A DNA stretch of 64,000 nt from NCBI GenBank assembly GCA_035581425.1, contig DATJVP010000069.1, forward strand, positions 1 to 64,000, written 5' to 3'. The position numbers and the translations under genes are program-made. The first letter of the stretch is position 1; each line of letters opens with the position of its first letter. This DNA comes from DASZHJ01 sp035581425. Its GTDB lineage: Bacteria; Pseudomonadota; Alphaproteobacteria; ATCC43930; CGMCC-115725. Positions 1 to 9,302 of the stretch are shown here, piece by piece. Under the pieces are notes generated by a model. It ran no database searches, was not told the DNA's origin, and saw only the letters and a program-made list of their open reading frames with translations.

Positions 1-535
1 CGAGCACCTCGATCTCCTCGCGGCCTGCGGGAGTCGCAAATTCGACACTGTCGCCGACGCGCGCCTTCAGGAGCGCGCGGGCGATGGGAGCGACCCAGCT
101 AACGCGGGCAGGGCCGTGCTCGGTCTCGTCGATACCGACGATGGTGATTGTGTGCTCCTCGTCGCGGCCGTTGACGTAGGTGACGGTCGCGCCGAAGAAG
201 ATCTGGTCTCGGTTCTTCTGCCGCGCGGGATCGACGACCTCCGCCGCCTCTAGGCGCTTCGTCAGGAAGCGGATACGCCGATCGATCTCGCGCAGCCGCT
301 TCTTTCCGTAGATGTAGTCACCATTCTCACTGCGGTCGCCATTCCCCGCGGCCCACGCGACGGTCTCTACGACGCGCGGCCGCTCGACGCGCGCGAGCTG
401 CCGCAGCTCTTCCTGCAGCCGCTCGAACCCTCCGGGGGTCATGTAGTTCTTCGTCCCCGCCGGCAGCGCTTGCGGCTCCTCCGGCAGCACCTCCTCCTCG
501 TCACCCTCGGATTCGCGCGTGAATGCCTTGCTCAC
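1..535 (-). CDS. greB: Transcription elongation factor GreB (3' end outside window)
   Basis: GreB rescues backtracked RNA polymerase by stimulating transcript cleavage in the secondary channel. About 178 residues are visible, from a GTG start (533-535, VSKAF) to the window edge. They comprise an acidic N-terminal extension of about 27 residues, the coiled-coil GreA/GreB N domain (NYMTPGGFERLQEEL; ENGDYIYGKKRLREIDRRI), and the FKBP-like C domain (TITIVGIDE; SWVAPIARALL). The YGKKRLREID stretch is typical of GreB rather than GreA. The gene starts only 4 nt after the amidase stop codon, so it may be co-transcribed with the amide-uptake operon upstream. The C-terminus is not visible. Confidence 0.9.
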   Translation of the reverse strand, partial: MSKAFTRESEGDEEEVLPEEPQALPAGTKNYMTPGGFERLQEELRQLARVERPRVVETVAWAAGNGDRSENGDYIYGKKRLREIDRRIRFLTKRLEAAEVVDPARQKNRDQIFFGATVTYVNGRDEEHTITIVGIDETEHGPARVSWVAPIARALLKARVGDSVEFATPAGREEIEVL

Positions 536-539
536 GGGC

Positions 540-1934
540 TCACCCCTCCGGCGGCTGGGGCCAGGGATGCTGCGGCGGGCGGAGCAGCTCCCAGGCGCGC
601 GCCATCTGCAGTACGCCGAGATCGTCGAAGCGCTGGCCCACGATCTGCAAGCCGATCGGCAGGCCCGAGGCGGTATAGCCGCAGTTGATCGAGGCGGCGG
701 GCTGCTCGGACATGTTGAAGGAGACGGTGAAGCCGATGTGTTCGAAGGGCCGCGCGGGGTCGTTTGTCGGGCATGGCAACTCCGCTGGAAAGGCCGGCAT
801 CGGCGCGGTCGGCGAGAGCACGTAGGCGAAGGACTGGCATGCCGCATTCGCCGCTGCGCGCATTGCCATGACTTGGCTCACGCCTTGGAACACCTCCATG
901 CCCGAGAGCCCGGCACCGACCTCCGCCCATTGTGCGATGAAGGGCAGGATCTTCGCGCGGCGCGCGGTGGGAAGCGCGGAAATTTCCGACCATGCGCGGA
1001 TGCGCCAGAATTTATCGAGCCCGTCGAGCATGGCCGTCGTGAGGAAAGGCCGCATCGGCTCGACGATTGCGCCTGCCGCGGCAAAGGTGCGGGCTGCTGC
1101 CTCGACCGCCGCGCGCACCTCCGGCTCGACCGGCGCGCCCACGCCGATATCGAGCAGAAGGCCGATCCGCACGCCCTTGGGATCGCGCTCGAGCCTGGTC
1201 CACTCGATCTTCTCGTAGGGCAGGCTCATGTGATCGCGCCGGTCGGGCAGCGAGAGCACGCGCATCAGCAGCGCCGCATCCGCGACCGTCCGCGTCATCG
1301 GACCGGCGACGCGGCCGATATAAGGCGGATCGATGGGAATGCGGCCAAGGCTCGGCTTCAAGGCAAAGATCCCGCACCAGCCCGCAGGGAGCCGCACCGA
1401 TCCCCCGATGTCCGTGCCGAGGTGGAGCGGGCCGTAACCCGCCGCCACGCCTGCCCCCGCGCCCGCACTCGATCCGCCGGGATTGCACGCGAGGTTCCAG
1501 GGGTTGCGTGTCAGCGGATGGAAGCTCGAGAGACCCGAGGAGAGCATGCCGTAATCGGGCATCGTGGTCTTGCCGAGGATCACTGCCCCCGCCTCGCGAA
1601 CGCGTGCCGCAGGCGGCGCGTCGGCAGTGGCGGAGCTGAGATCGCTCGCGGCGGTGCCAAGCGGCACCGGCACGCCCTTGGTCGCGATGTTGTCCTTTAT
1701 CATGAGCGGCACGCCGTCGATCGGTCCCGCGGGCTCGCGTCGACGCCAGCGTACCTCGGCAAGGCTCGCGCTCGCGAGCGCACCCTCGGGATCGAGATGA
1801 TATGTAGCCCGCAAATGCGGCTCCCAGCGCTCGATGCGCGCGAGCACCGCGTTCGCCGCTTCGACCGGCGAGAGCGACGCCGTGCGATAGGCCTCCAAAA
1901 GCTCGACGGCGCTGAGGTCGTGGATCTCCGTCAC
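540..1934 (-). CDS. Amidase-signature family amidase
   Basis: 464 aa from a GTG start (VTEIHDL), 11 nt downstream of the binding-protein gene. The amidase signature is complete: Lys80 (MIKDN), Ser155 in GGSSAG and nucleophile Ser179 in DIGGSVRLPA, with the family spacing of 75 and 24 residues for the Ser-Ser-Lys triad. Such enzymes hydrolyse carboxamides to acid and ammonia in the cytoplasm. The same frame stays open upstream through the binding-protein gene, but that extension is an antisense-free shadow and shows no amidase homology. The position at the end of a transporter/hyuAB operon suggests it acts on an imported amide or on a product of HyuAB (inference). Confidence 0.88.
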   Translation of the reverse strand: MTEIHDLSAVELLEAYRTASLSPVEAANAVLARIERWEPHLRATYHLDPEGALASASLAEVRWRRREPAGPIDGVPLMIKDNIATKGVPVPLGTAASDLSSATADAPPAARVREAGAVILGKTTMPDYGMLSSGLSSFHPLTRNPWNLACNPGGSSAGAGAGVAAGYGPLHLGTDIGGSVRLPAGWCGIFALKPSLGRIPIDPPYIGRVAGPMTRTVADAALLMRVLSLPDRRDHMSLPYEKIEWTRLERDPKGVRIGLLLDIGVGAPVEPEVRAAVEAAARTFAAAGAIVEPMRPFLTTAMLDGLDKFWRIRAWSEISALPTARRAKILPFIAQWAEVGAGLSGMEVFQGVSQVMAMRAAANAACQSFAYVLSPTAPMPAFPAELPCPTNDPARPFEHIGFTVSFNMSEQPAASINCGYTASGLPIGLQIVGQRFDDLGVLQMARAWELLRPPQHPWPQPPEG

Positions 1935-1945
1935 ACGCGGCGCTC

Positions 1946-3421
1946 CTACTGCCAATAGACCGCGGCCATGTCGTTTGCGGGCGTCGCAGAATCGCGCCAG
2001 AGCCCTTTCAAGTCCTTGTTGGCAACGGTGATCATCGGCAGCTCGAAGAGGAACACGTTGACGGCGTCCGTCGCAAGCCGACGCTGTGCCGCCTCCAGCG
2101 CTTCCTTGCGAAGCTGCGGATCGAGGGTGGAGTCCGCGCGCAGCAGGATATCGCGGAAGTCCGGAGAGTCGTATTGGAAGTAGTAGCCGGGGTTCGCGTA
2201 GATCGCGAGGTCGTGCGGCTCGACATGGCTGATGATGGTGAGATCGAAGTTCTTGCTCTTGAAGACACCGTCGAGCCAGGCCGGCCACTCCAAATTCTCT
2301 ATCTTCGCGACGATCCCCACCTTCGCGAGCTCCGCTGCGATCACCTCCCCGCTCTGCCGCGCATAGGCCGGCGGCGGTAGCTTGAGGCTCACTTCGAGCG
2401 GCGTCGTCACTCCCGCCTCCTTCAGCAGCGCTTTCGCCTGCTCGGGATCGTACGGGTACATCCCCGTGAGATCGATGTAGTCGGGATCGAGCGGCGTGTA
2501 GTGGCTGCCGATGGGCGCTCCGAAGCCGTCGAGCGCGCCGGCGATCACCGCCTTGCGGTCGATCGCGTAAGCGAGCGCGCGACGGACGCGCACGTCGTCG
2601 AAGGGTTTGCGCTTGTTGTTGATGGAGACAATGGTCTTGCCCTCGGTCTGTCCGATGGTCACGGTAAATCGCGGATCGGCCTGGAGCTGCTTGACGCTCG
2701 GATAGGAGCCGAAGCGCGGGAAGGCATCGAGATCGCCCGCAAGCAGCGCCGCAACCTGCGCCGCGGGATCGCTGATGAAGCGGAAGGTAACCTTGGCGAG
2801 CTTGACGTTTCCCGCCGCGCGGTAATCTCCCCATTTCGCGAGCGTGACGGAGGCGCCCTTGGACCAGCTCTCGAAGACGAAGGGGCCGGTGCCGACGGGA
2901 TGCTGCGCGTTCCCCGCAGCACTCTTGCGATCGACGATGACCGCGGGGCTCAAGCCCAAGTGAAACAGGAGATCGGGATAGGGCTCCTTCAGAGTGACCA
3001 CGACGGTCGCGGGATCGGGCGTCTCGACCGCGGCCATGTTGGCGAACATGGCCTTGTCTTTGTTGGTGCTGCCCTCGGCGACCGCGCGCTCGAAGGAGAA
3101 TTTCACCTCCGCCGAGGTGAAGGGCTCGCCGTCTTGGAATTTGACGCCCTGGCGAAGCTTGAAGGTGTAGGTCTCGTAGTCGCTGGAAATGGTCCAACTC
3201 TCCGCGAGCAAGGGCGTCACCGAGCCGTCGCCGTTCACCTTGGTCAGGCCCTCGAAGATATTGTAGTGCGTGATCTCGGAGATGGCGGCAGCGGCGCCGG
3301 CGGTCGGATCGAGCCCTGGCGGCTCCAAAGCCATTCCCAGGACGGCCGTATCCTTGGCGAGCGCGCTCGCCGGCAGTGCCAGCATCGCGACCACCGCAAC
3401 AAACCACGCCTGCGCCCTCAT
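1946..3421 (-). CDS. ABC transporter periplasmic binding protein, dipeptide/oligopeptide type (SBP_bac_5)
   Basis: 491 aa with a Sec signal peptide (hydrophobic core VAVVAMLALPASALA, cleavage near residue 22). The mature part has the family 5 pattern: LEPPGLDPT near the N-terminus, NIFEGLTKVNGDGSVTPLLA, the YTFKLRQGVKFQDGEPFT block, VGTGPFVFE, and VRRALAYAIDRKAVI in domain II. It binds peptides, nickel or other small polar ligands in the periplasm and delivers them to the adjacent permeases. It lies between the second ATPase gene and the amidase, so it belongs to the 10976-to-540 operon. The ligand is unknown; an amide or hydantoin-like compound is inferred from neighbours. Confidence 0.9.
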   Translation of the reverse strand: MRAQAWFVAVVAMLALPASALAKDTAVLGMALEPPGLDPTAGAAAAISEITHYNIFEGLTKVNGDGSVTPLLAESWTISSDYETYTFKLRQGVKFQDGEPFTSAEVKFSFERAVAEGSTNKDKAMFANMAAVETPDPATVVVTLKEPYPDLLFHLGLSPAVIVDRKSAAGNAQHPVGTGPFVFESWSKGASVTLAKWGDYRAAGNVKLAKVTFRFISDPAAQVAALLAGDLDAFPRFGSYPSVKQLQADPRFTVTIGQTEGKTIVSINNKRKPFDDVRVRRALAYAIDRKAVIAGALDGFGAPIGSHYTPLDPDYIDLTGMYPYDPEQAKALLKEAGVTTPLEVSLKLPPPAYARQSGEVIAAELAKVGIVAKIENLEWPAWLDGVFKSKNFDLTIISHVEPHDLAIYANPGYYFQYDSPDFRDILLRADSTLDPQLRKEALEAAQRRLATDAVNVFLFELPMITVANKDLKGLWRDSATPANDMAAVYWQ

Positions 3422-3443
3422 CTCGACCTCCCGGCATCTCGCG

Positions 3444-4451
3444 TCACGGCATTATCTCCCCAACCTCCGTTGCAGGCGAGGGCTCGCTCATGACGGATTC
3501 CGCGAAGTGGCAGGCGGCACGGCGGCCGCCCGCGAGCCCACGCAGGAGCGGTGTTTGGCGGTGGCACCGTTCCTGCGCCAGCGGACAGCGCCCGGCATAG
3601 GCGCAGCCGGTCGCGGGCGCGGCGTCGCGCGTTGGCACGGCACGGCGACGATCGTCGCGCGGGCGGAGCCGTGGCACCGCATCGAGGAGTGCGCGCGTAT
3701 AGGGATGCGCCGCCGCACGGAAGAGCTCCGCCGGCGGCCCTTGCTCGACGATGCGGCCTCGGAACATCACCGCAACCTCGTCGCAGACGTGGTCCACTAC
3801 CGCGAGATCGTGGCTGATCAGCAGCAAGGCGATCCCGTATTGCGCCTGCAAATCCTGGAGCAGGTTCAGGACCTGCGCCTGCACGGAAACGTCGAGTGCG
3901 CTGACGGGCTCGTCGGCGACGACGAGCTTTGGACGAGTGACGAGCGCGCGGGCGATCGCGATGCGCTGACGCTGGCCGCCGGAGAACTCGTGCGGGTAGC
4001 GATGCGCATCGCCGGCGCGAAGCCCCACGGATTCGAGCGCCTCTGCAGCGCGCTGTCGGCGCTCGGCTGCAGGGAGCCTCCCAAGCGCGCTCAGCGGCTC
4101 CGCCACGATCCGCTCGACCTTCTGCCGGGGATCGAGCGAGCCGTAGGGGTCCTGGAAGACCATCTGGAAATCGCGGCGCGCGCGGCGAAGCTCTGCAGGA
4201 GGCAGCAGATTGAGGTCGCGTCCGAGGAAGCGCACGGTTCCCTCGCCCGGCCGCTCCAGCGCCATCGCCACGCGAGCGAGGGTCGACTTCCCGGAGCCGG
4301 ATTCGCCGACGATCCCGAAGCTCCGCCCGGCAGCGATGCGAAGGCTCACCCCGTCGAGCGCGCGGATCGATCGCGCACCCTCGAGAAGCCGCGTGCGCGG
4401 CAAGCGATACTCGCGGACGAGATCCTCGACCTCGAGCAGAGGCGTCGTCAC
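3444..4451 (-). CDS. Oligopeptide-type ABC transporter ATP-binding protein (DppF-like)
   Basis: 335 aa from a GTG (VTTPLLEVEDL) whose GTGA overlaps the stop of the preceding ATPase by 4 nt; a longer frame upstream only adds an Arg-rich shadow. Walker A GESGSGKS, Q-loop FQDPYGSLDP, signature FSGGQRQR, Walker B VVADEPVSALD and switch His LLISHDL are present. The C-terminal oligopeptide-transporter extension with CPLAQERC is present too, as in DppF/OppF. With the neighbouring DppD-like ATPase it forms the cytoplasmic heterodimeric motor of the importer. Confidence 0.93.
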   Translation of the reverse strand: MTTPLLEVEDLVREYRLPRTRLLEGARSIRALDGVSLRIAAGRSFGIVGESGSGKSTLARVAMALERPGEGTVRFLGRDLNLLPPAELRRARRDFQMVFQDPYGSLDPRQKVERIVAEPLSALGRLPAAERRQRAAEALESVGLRAGDAHRYPHEFSGGQRQRIAIARALVTRPKLVVADEPVSALDVSVQAQVLNLLQDLQAQYGIALLLISHDLAVVDHVCDEVAVMFRGRIVEQGPPAELFRAAAHPYTRALLDAVPRLRPRDDRRRAVPTRDAAPATGCAYAGRCPLAQERCHRQTPLLRGLAGGRRAACHFAESVMSEPSPATEVGEIMP

Positions 4452-5425
4452 GGGCGCGCTCCCGCGGCGTCGAGCCGGATGCAGCGCGCGACGTGATCGG
4501 GCCCGACGATCTCCTGCGCCGGAAGCGCGGCCTTGCACTCGTCGATCGCGAGGCGGCAGCGCTCCGCGAAGGGGCAGCCCACGGGAATCTCTGCGAGCGC
4601 CGGGGCGCTGCCGGGAATGGTCGAAAGGCGTACGCCCCGCTGCGCCCCGAGCCGCGGGCGCGCGCCGATCAGGCCCTGGCTATAAGGATGGGCGAGACGC
4701 CGCAGCATCGCCGCCGTGGGACCGCTCTCCATGATGCTGCCGCCATACATCACGAGCATTCGTCGCGTGGTCTCCGCGACGACGCCGAGATCGTGCGAGA
4801 TCAGCAGCAATGCCATGCCGCTTTCCTCGCAGAGCTCGACGAGGCGGTCGAGAATCTGGCGCTGCAGGGTCACGTCGAGGGCGGTGGTGGGCTCGTCCGC
4901 GATCAGGAGATCGGGGCCGCAGGCGAGCGCCATTGCGATGATCGCGCGCTGACGCTGTCCGCCCGAAAGCTGATGCGGAAAGGAGGCGGCTCGCCACGCG
5001 GCGTCGGGGATCCCTACGCGATCGAGCAGCGCGACCGCGGCTTCGCGCGCGGCCGATGCAGAGAAGCCGCGATGGAGACGCAGCGGCTCAGCCACCTGAC
5101 GGCCGACGGTGTGGAGCGGATTGAGCGCAGTCATCGGCTCCTGGAACACCATTCCGATACGGTCGCCGCGGAAACGACAGAGCTCGTCCTCCGGGAGACC
5201 GACGAGTTCGCGGCCGTCGAAGCGGATACTGCCGGCGAGCTCCGCGCCTTCCGGGAGCAGTCCCAGGAGTGCCAGCGCGGTCATCGACTTGCCCGAGCCG
5301 GATTCGCCGACGAGGCCGAGGCGCTCCCCGCGGTCGAGGCTGAAGCTCGCGCCGCGCACGGCTGCGGCCATGCCGCGCGCGGTCGGAAGCCGCACCACGA
5401 GGTTCTCGACATCGAGGAGCGCCAT
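4448..5425 (-). CDS. Oligopeptide-type ABC transporter ATP-binding protein (DppD-like)
   Basis: 325 aa, ATG start (MALLDVENL) 3 nt after the DppC-like permease. Walker A GESGSGKS, Q-loop FQEPMTALNPLHTVG, signature LSGGQRQR, Walker B LLIADEPTTALD and the H-loop LISHDLGVV are intact. The C-terminal extension carries GCPFAERC, the cysteine-rich oligopeptide-permease tail. It pairs with the DppF-like protein downstream. Stop and start overlap with the next gene (4448-4451) indicates translational coupling. Confidence 0.93.
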   Translation of the reverse strand: MALLDVENLVVRLPTARGMAAAVRGASFSLDRGERLGLVGESGSGKSMTALALLGLLPEGAELAGSIRFDGRELVGLPEDELCRFRGDRIGMVFQEPMTALNPLHTVGRQVAEPLRLHRGFSASAAREAAVALLDRVGIPDAAWRAASFPHQLSGGQRQRAIIAMALACGPDLLIADEPTTALDVTLQRQILDRLVELCEESGMALLLISHDLGVVAETTRRMLVMYGGSIMESGPTAAMLRRLAHPYSQGLIGARPRLGAQRGVRLSTIPGSAPALAEIPVGCPFAERCRLAIDECKAALPAQEIVGPDHVARCIRLDAAGARP

Positions 5426-5428
5426 CGC

Positions 5429-6277
5429 TCATCGCCTCCGCGCGAGGCGCGGATCGAGGAGATCGCGAAGCCCGTCGCCGAGCAGATTGAGCCCGAGCAC
5501 GGAAAGCGCGATTGCGAGGCCCGGAAAGATCGCGAGGCGCGGCGCCTGCAGAAGCTGGAGCTGCGCCTCGTTGAGCATGCGGCCCCAGGAGGGCTGCGGC
5601 GGCTGGGTTCCGAGGCCGAGATAGGAGAGTGCGGCCTCAGCGAGGATCGCGGTCGCGAACTGGATCGTCGACTGCACCACGATCACCGAGAGGATGTTCG
5701 GGAGAACGTGCTCGAGGGTGATGCGGAAGCTGCCCTTCCCCGCCGCCCGCGCCGCGAGGGTGAACTCGCGCGCCCAGACCGCCTTCGCCTGCGCCCGCGT
5801 CAGCCGCGCGAAGATCGGCACGTTGAAGATGCCGATGGCGACAATCGAGGTGACGATGCCGGGGCCAAGCAGCGCGCTCAGCATGATCGCGGAGAGGATC
5901 GCGGGAAAAGCGAAGGCGAAATCGGAGAAGCGCATGACCAGCTCTTCGAGCCAGCCTCGCCGTGCCGCCGCGAGCAATCCGAGCGCGGTTCCCAGGATCA
6001 CGCCGATCCCCACGGCGATCACGCCCACAATGATCGAGGTCCGCGCGCCCGCCAGTAGCTCCGACAGCACATCGCGCCCCAGCGAATCCGTGCCGAACCA
6101 ATGCGCGGTCGAGGGGAGCTGGAGCTTGTTGGGAATATCGAGCTCGTAGACGGGCCAGGGCGTCCAGACCAGCGAGAGCGCAGCGGCGAGCAGCAGCAGC
6201 AGCGTGAGCACGCCGCCGACGACGAGGCTCGCATGGGCGAGCGCGCGTCGGGTGAGGCTCGGCGCCAGGTCGGTCAT
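5429..6277 (-). CDS. Dipeptide-type ABC transporter permease (DppC-like)
   Basis: 282 aa from ATG at 6277 (MTDLAPSLTRR), overlapping the upstream permease stop by 4 nt (ATGA). One N-terminal helix (about 20-42) is followed by the OppC signature HWFGTDSLGRDV and five further helices. The cytoplasmic coupling (EAA) loop is seen as REFTLAARAAGKGSFRITLEHVLPN. The ending NLLGDGLRDLLDPRL is characteristic of OppC/DppC. It is an inner-membrane channel subunit pairing with the DppB-like permease. Confidence 0.92.
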   Translation of the reverse strand: MTDLAPSLTRRALAHASLVVGGVLTLLLLLAAALSLVWTPWPVYELDIPNKLQLPSTAHWFGTDSLGRDVLSELLAGARTSIIVGVIAVGIGVILGTALGLLAAARRGWLEELVMRFSDFAFAFPAILSAIMLSALLGPGIVTSIVAIGIFNVPIFARLTRAQAKAVWAREFTLAARAAGKGSFRITLEHVLPNILSVIVVQSTIQFATAILAEAALSYLGLGTQPPQPSWGRMLNEAQLQLLQAPRLAIFPGLAIALSVLGLNLLGDGLRDLLDPRLARRR

Positions 6278-7224
6278 GCGTCCTCGGCCCTGAGGCGCGG
6301 ATCGATCGCGGCGTAAAGGAGGTCGACCGCGAAGTTGACCAGCACCACCATGCCCGCGAGCAGCATCACGACGTCGCGGATCACAGCGATGTCGCGATTG
6401 GCGATCGACTGGAACATGAGCCGCCCGAGACCGGGGAGATAGAAGACGTTCTCGACGACGATCGCGCCCGCGATGAGGTTCGCGAATTGCAGACCCATCA
6501 CCGTGACGATGGGGATCATCGCGTTGCGGAGCACGTGTCGGCGGAGCGTCTTGCCCTTGCTCAGGCCCTTGGCGCGCGCGGTCCGCACGAAATCCTCGCG
6601 TGATACCTCCAGCACCGCCGAGCGTGTGATGCGCGCGAGGATCGCCGCCTGCACTGCCGCCAGCGCCACCGCCGGGAGGATGAGCGCCTTGATGGCGGTC
6701 CAGAACCCCGCGCTCCAGCCGGGAAATCCGCCTGCAGACACCCAACGCAGCTCGACCGCAAAAAAGAGGATCAGCAGGATCGCGAGCCAGAAGCTCGGGA
6801 CGGCGATGCCGAGCTGGCTCAAAGCCATCACGCCGAAGTCGCCGGCAGTGTCATGCCGCGCCGCGGCGAAGACGCCCGCGCTCAACGCGAGCGCCGCCGT
6901 CAGCGCCATTGCGAGGATCGCGAGCGGCAGGCTGACCGCGAGACGTTCGCCCACGATCTCCCCGACCGGCGTACCGTAGGCGTAGCTGGTGCCGAGATCG
7001 CCCTCGAGAAGCCCGCCGATCCAATCGAGATAGCGATCCAATGGCGGCCGGTCGGCGCCGAGCTTATGCGCGAGCGCCTCCACCGCGGACTCCGGCGCGT
7101 CTGGACCCAGAATGACCCGCGCGGGATTGCCCGGCAGGATCTCCAATACCAGGAAGATCAGTATCGAGGCCGCGACGAGCGTCGCAAGAAAGGTGGCGGC
7201 GCGCTTCAGCAGGAAATACGGCAT
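6274..7224 (-). CDS. Dipeptide-type ABC transporter permease (DppB-like)
   Basis: 316 aa. The N-terminal helix LATLVAASILIFLVLEILPG, then PLDRYLDWIGGLLEGDLGTSY, is the DppB-type start. Five further membrane segments follow, with the coupling loop REDFVRTARAKGLSKGKTLRRH. It begins 18 nt after hyuA and is the first transporter gene of the minus-strand operon. In this order hydantoinase/oxoprolinase genes precede the transporter, which supports a shared substrate. Confidence 0.92.
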   Translation of the reverse strand: MPYFLLKRAATFLATLVAASILIFLVLEILPGNPARVILGPDAPESAVEALAHKLGADRPPLDRYLDWIGGLLEGDLGTSYAYGTPVGEIVGERLAVSLPLAILAMALTAALALSAGVFAAARHDTAGDFGVMALSQLGIAVPSFWLAILLILFFAVELRWVSAGGFPGWSAGFWTAIKALILPAVALAAVQAAILARITRSAVLEVSREDFVRTARAKGLSKGKTLRRHVLRNAMIPIVTVMGLQFANLIAGAIVVENVFYLPGLGRLMFQSIANRDIAVIRDVVMLLAGMVVLVNFAVDLLYAAIDPRLRAEDA

Positions 7225-7242
7225 GGCGCGCCGCGGCGAGGT

Positions 7243-9297
7243 TCAGTCGAGAACGCGGACCGGCACGGCGATGTCGAGCCAGCCATGGGGCGTGACGCGC
7301 GCCTCGTCGTGCCGCCGCAGAAGCACCGTGGTCATCGCGGATTCCACGATCGCGGGACCGGCGATCGCATGCCCGGGCGAGACGCGGTCGAAATCGTAGA
7401 CCGGCACGCTCTGCCAATCCCCGAGGAAAATGCGGCGCTCGCCGACCGGCGCGGAATGGCCGCGATGCTCGAGCGTCGGCTCCTGCGGCAGATCCGGCAG
7501 CACGCCCACGGCGACCACTCGCGCATTCACCAGCACCGCCTCTTGGTCGCGCATCGCGTAGGTGTAGAGCTCCTCGTGGCGGCGGTGGAAGCGATCGACG
7601 ATCTGCGGCAGCGGATCGGGCGCGCTCCAATCGATGCCGTCGAGCGCGACGTTGATCTCGAAGATCTGCTCGCCATAGCGCATATCGACGGAGCGCTGGA
7701 CCCTGAGCGGTCCATCGAAGGAGGCCCGGAGGCGGCCGACGGCGTCGGCTTCGAGCTGTTGGAAGAGCCGCTTGGTCGCGATGCCATCGAGGCGGCCGGC
7801 GTCGCCGATGTGGGTGCGAGCGACCTCGAAGCGGAGATCGGTCGCGAGCATGCCCCAGGCAGAGAGCACCGCGGCAACGCGCGGCACGATCACACGGCCG
7901 AGGTCGAGCTGCCGCGCCACATCCGTCACGTGCAGCCCCGCGGCGCCGCCGAAGGAGAGGAGTGCGAAGCGGCGGGGATCGACGCCGCGCCGGACGGAAA
8001 CGACACGGATACCCTCGGCCATGTTCGTGTTGACGACGCGATGGACGCCTTCGGCCGCGGCGATGCGCGTGACCCCGAGCGTTCCCGCGAGGCGGTCGAG
8101 TGCGGCTTCGGCGGCGGCGGCGTCGAGAATACTGCGGCCTCCGAGGAAGTGTTTTGCGTCGAGATAGCCCAGCACGAGATTGGCATCGGTGACGGTGGGC
8201 GCGGTTCCACCCTTGCCGTAGCAGGCGGGGCCGGGATCGGCGCCCGCGCTCTCCGGGCCGACGTGGAGGATCCCGCCGGCGTCGACGCGGCCGATCGAGC
8301 CGCCGCCCGCACCGAGGCTCACGATGTCAAGGCTGTTGAGCGCAACGCGATGGCCCCCGACCTTCCGGTCGACCGCGAGCGAGGCCTCGCCCTCGACGAT
8401 GAGGCAGATGTCCGTGCTGGTGCCGCCCATGTCAAAGGGGATGAGGTTCCCGGTGCCGAGCAGCTTTGCGGCATAGCGGCTGCCGGCAACTCCGCCCGCG
8501 GGCCCTGAGAGCACGCCTCCTGCGGCGAGCCTCGCCGCTTCCGCAACCGGCGCCACACCGCCATGCGACTGGATGATCAGCACGGGACCGCGATATCCGG
8601 CCTCGCTGAGCCGCCCCGCGAGGCGATGGAGATAGCGCGAGAGCGCGGGCCCGACATAGGCATTTACCACCACGGTCGAGACGCGCTCGAATTCCTTGAT
8701 CTGCGGGAAGACGTCCGAGGAAAGCGAGACGTAGGCGCCGGGGAGCTCGCGCCGGAGCAGCTCCGCGGTTTGCCGCTCATGGCGCGCATCGCGATAGGCG
8801 TGGAGATAGCAAACCGCAACCGCGTCCACCTCCGCGCGCTTGAGCGTCGCGATCGCCTCCTGCAGCGAGGCCTCGTCGAGCGGCGACTCGACGCTTCCGT
8901 CCGCGCGCATGCGCTCGCGCACGCCGAGCCGGCGCTGGCGCGGGACCAGCGGCTCCGGCGGCGGCACGCGGAGATTGTAGCGGTCGTCCTTGAGGCCCTC
9001 GCGCATCTCCAGCACGTCGCGGTGTCCCTCGGTCGTCAGCAGTCCTACCTTCGCGCCCTTCTGCTCCAGCAGCGCGTTGGTCGCGACGGTCGTGCCATGG
9101 ACGATCCGCTCGGTCTCCGCGAGAAGCTGCGAGAGCGGCAGGCTCAGCGCCTCCGCGAGACGCGCGAGGGCGTCCATCACGCCGATCGAGGGATCGCGCG
9201 GTGTCGAGGCGGTCTTGGCGAGCGTCGCGCGGCCCGCGGGATCGACCGCGACGAGATCCGTGAAGGTGCCGCCGACATCGATGCCGATGCGATACAT
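7243..9297 (-). CDS. hyuA: Hydantoinase/oxoprolinase family protein, subunit A
   Basis: 684 aa from ATG at 9297 (MYRIGIDVGGTFTDLVAVD), the conserved N-terminus of HyuA; an open frame further upstream is not homologous. Hydant_A_N covers about residues 3-180 and the ASKHA-fold core contains IQSHGGVAPV and FDMGGTSTDI, with GxGGGSIG at the nucleotide site. Family members catalyse ATP-dependent opening of 5-oxoproline or N-methylhydantoin rings, or ATP-dependent carboxylation (acetone or acetophenone carboxylase), together with subunit B. The exact reaction cannot be told from sequence. It starts 5 nt after hyuB. Confidence 0.9.
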   Translation of the reverse strand: MYRIGIDVGGTFTDLVAVDPAGRATLAKTASTPRDPSIGVMDALARLAEALSLPLSQLLAETERIVHGTTVATNALLEQKGAKVGLLTTEGHRDVLEMREGLKDDRYNLRVPPPEPLVPRQRRLGVRERMRADGSVESPLDEASLQEAIATLKRAEVDAVAVCYLHAYRDARHERQTAELLRRELPGAYVSLSSDVFPQIKEFERVSTVVVNAYVGPALSRYLHRLAGRLSEAGYRGPVLIIQSHGGVAPVAEAARLAAGGVLSGPAGGVAGSRYAAKLLGTGNLIPFDMGGTSTDICLIVEGEASLAVDRKVGGHRVALNSLDIVSLGAGGGSIGRVDAGGILHVGPESAGADPGPACYGKGGTAPTVTDANLVLGYLDAKHFLGGRSILDAAAAEAALDRLAGTLGVTRIAAAEGVHRVVNTNMAEGIRVVSVRRGVDPRRFALLSFGGAAGLHVTDVARQLDLGRVIVPRVAAVLSAWGMLATDLRFEVARTHIGDAGRLDGIATKRLFQQLEADAVGRLRASFDGPLRVQRSVDMRYGEQIFEINVALDGIDWSAPDPLPQIVDRFHRRHEELYTYAMRDQEAVLVNARVVAVGVLPDLPQEPTLEHRGHSAPVGERRIFLGDWQSVPVYDFDRVSPGHAIAGPAIVESAMTTVLLRRHDEARVTPHGWLDIAVPVRVLD

Positions 9298-9302
9298 GGC
9301 GC

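Noticed and set aside
1935..3437. Upstream extension of the amidase frame through the binding-protein gene
   Set aside because: The region is out of frame with the real binding protein and lacks homology; the amidase family starts near the GTG at 1934.
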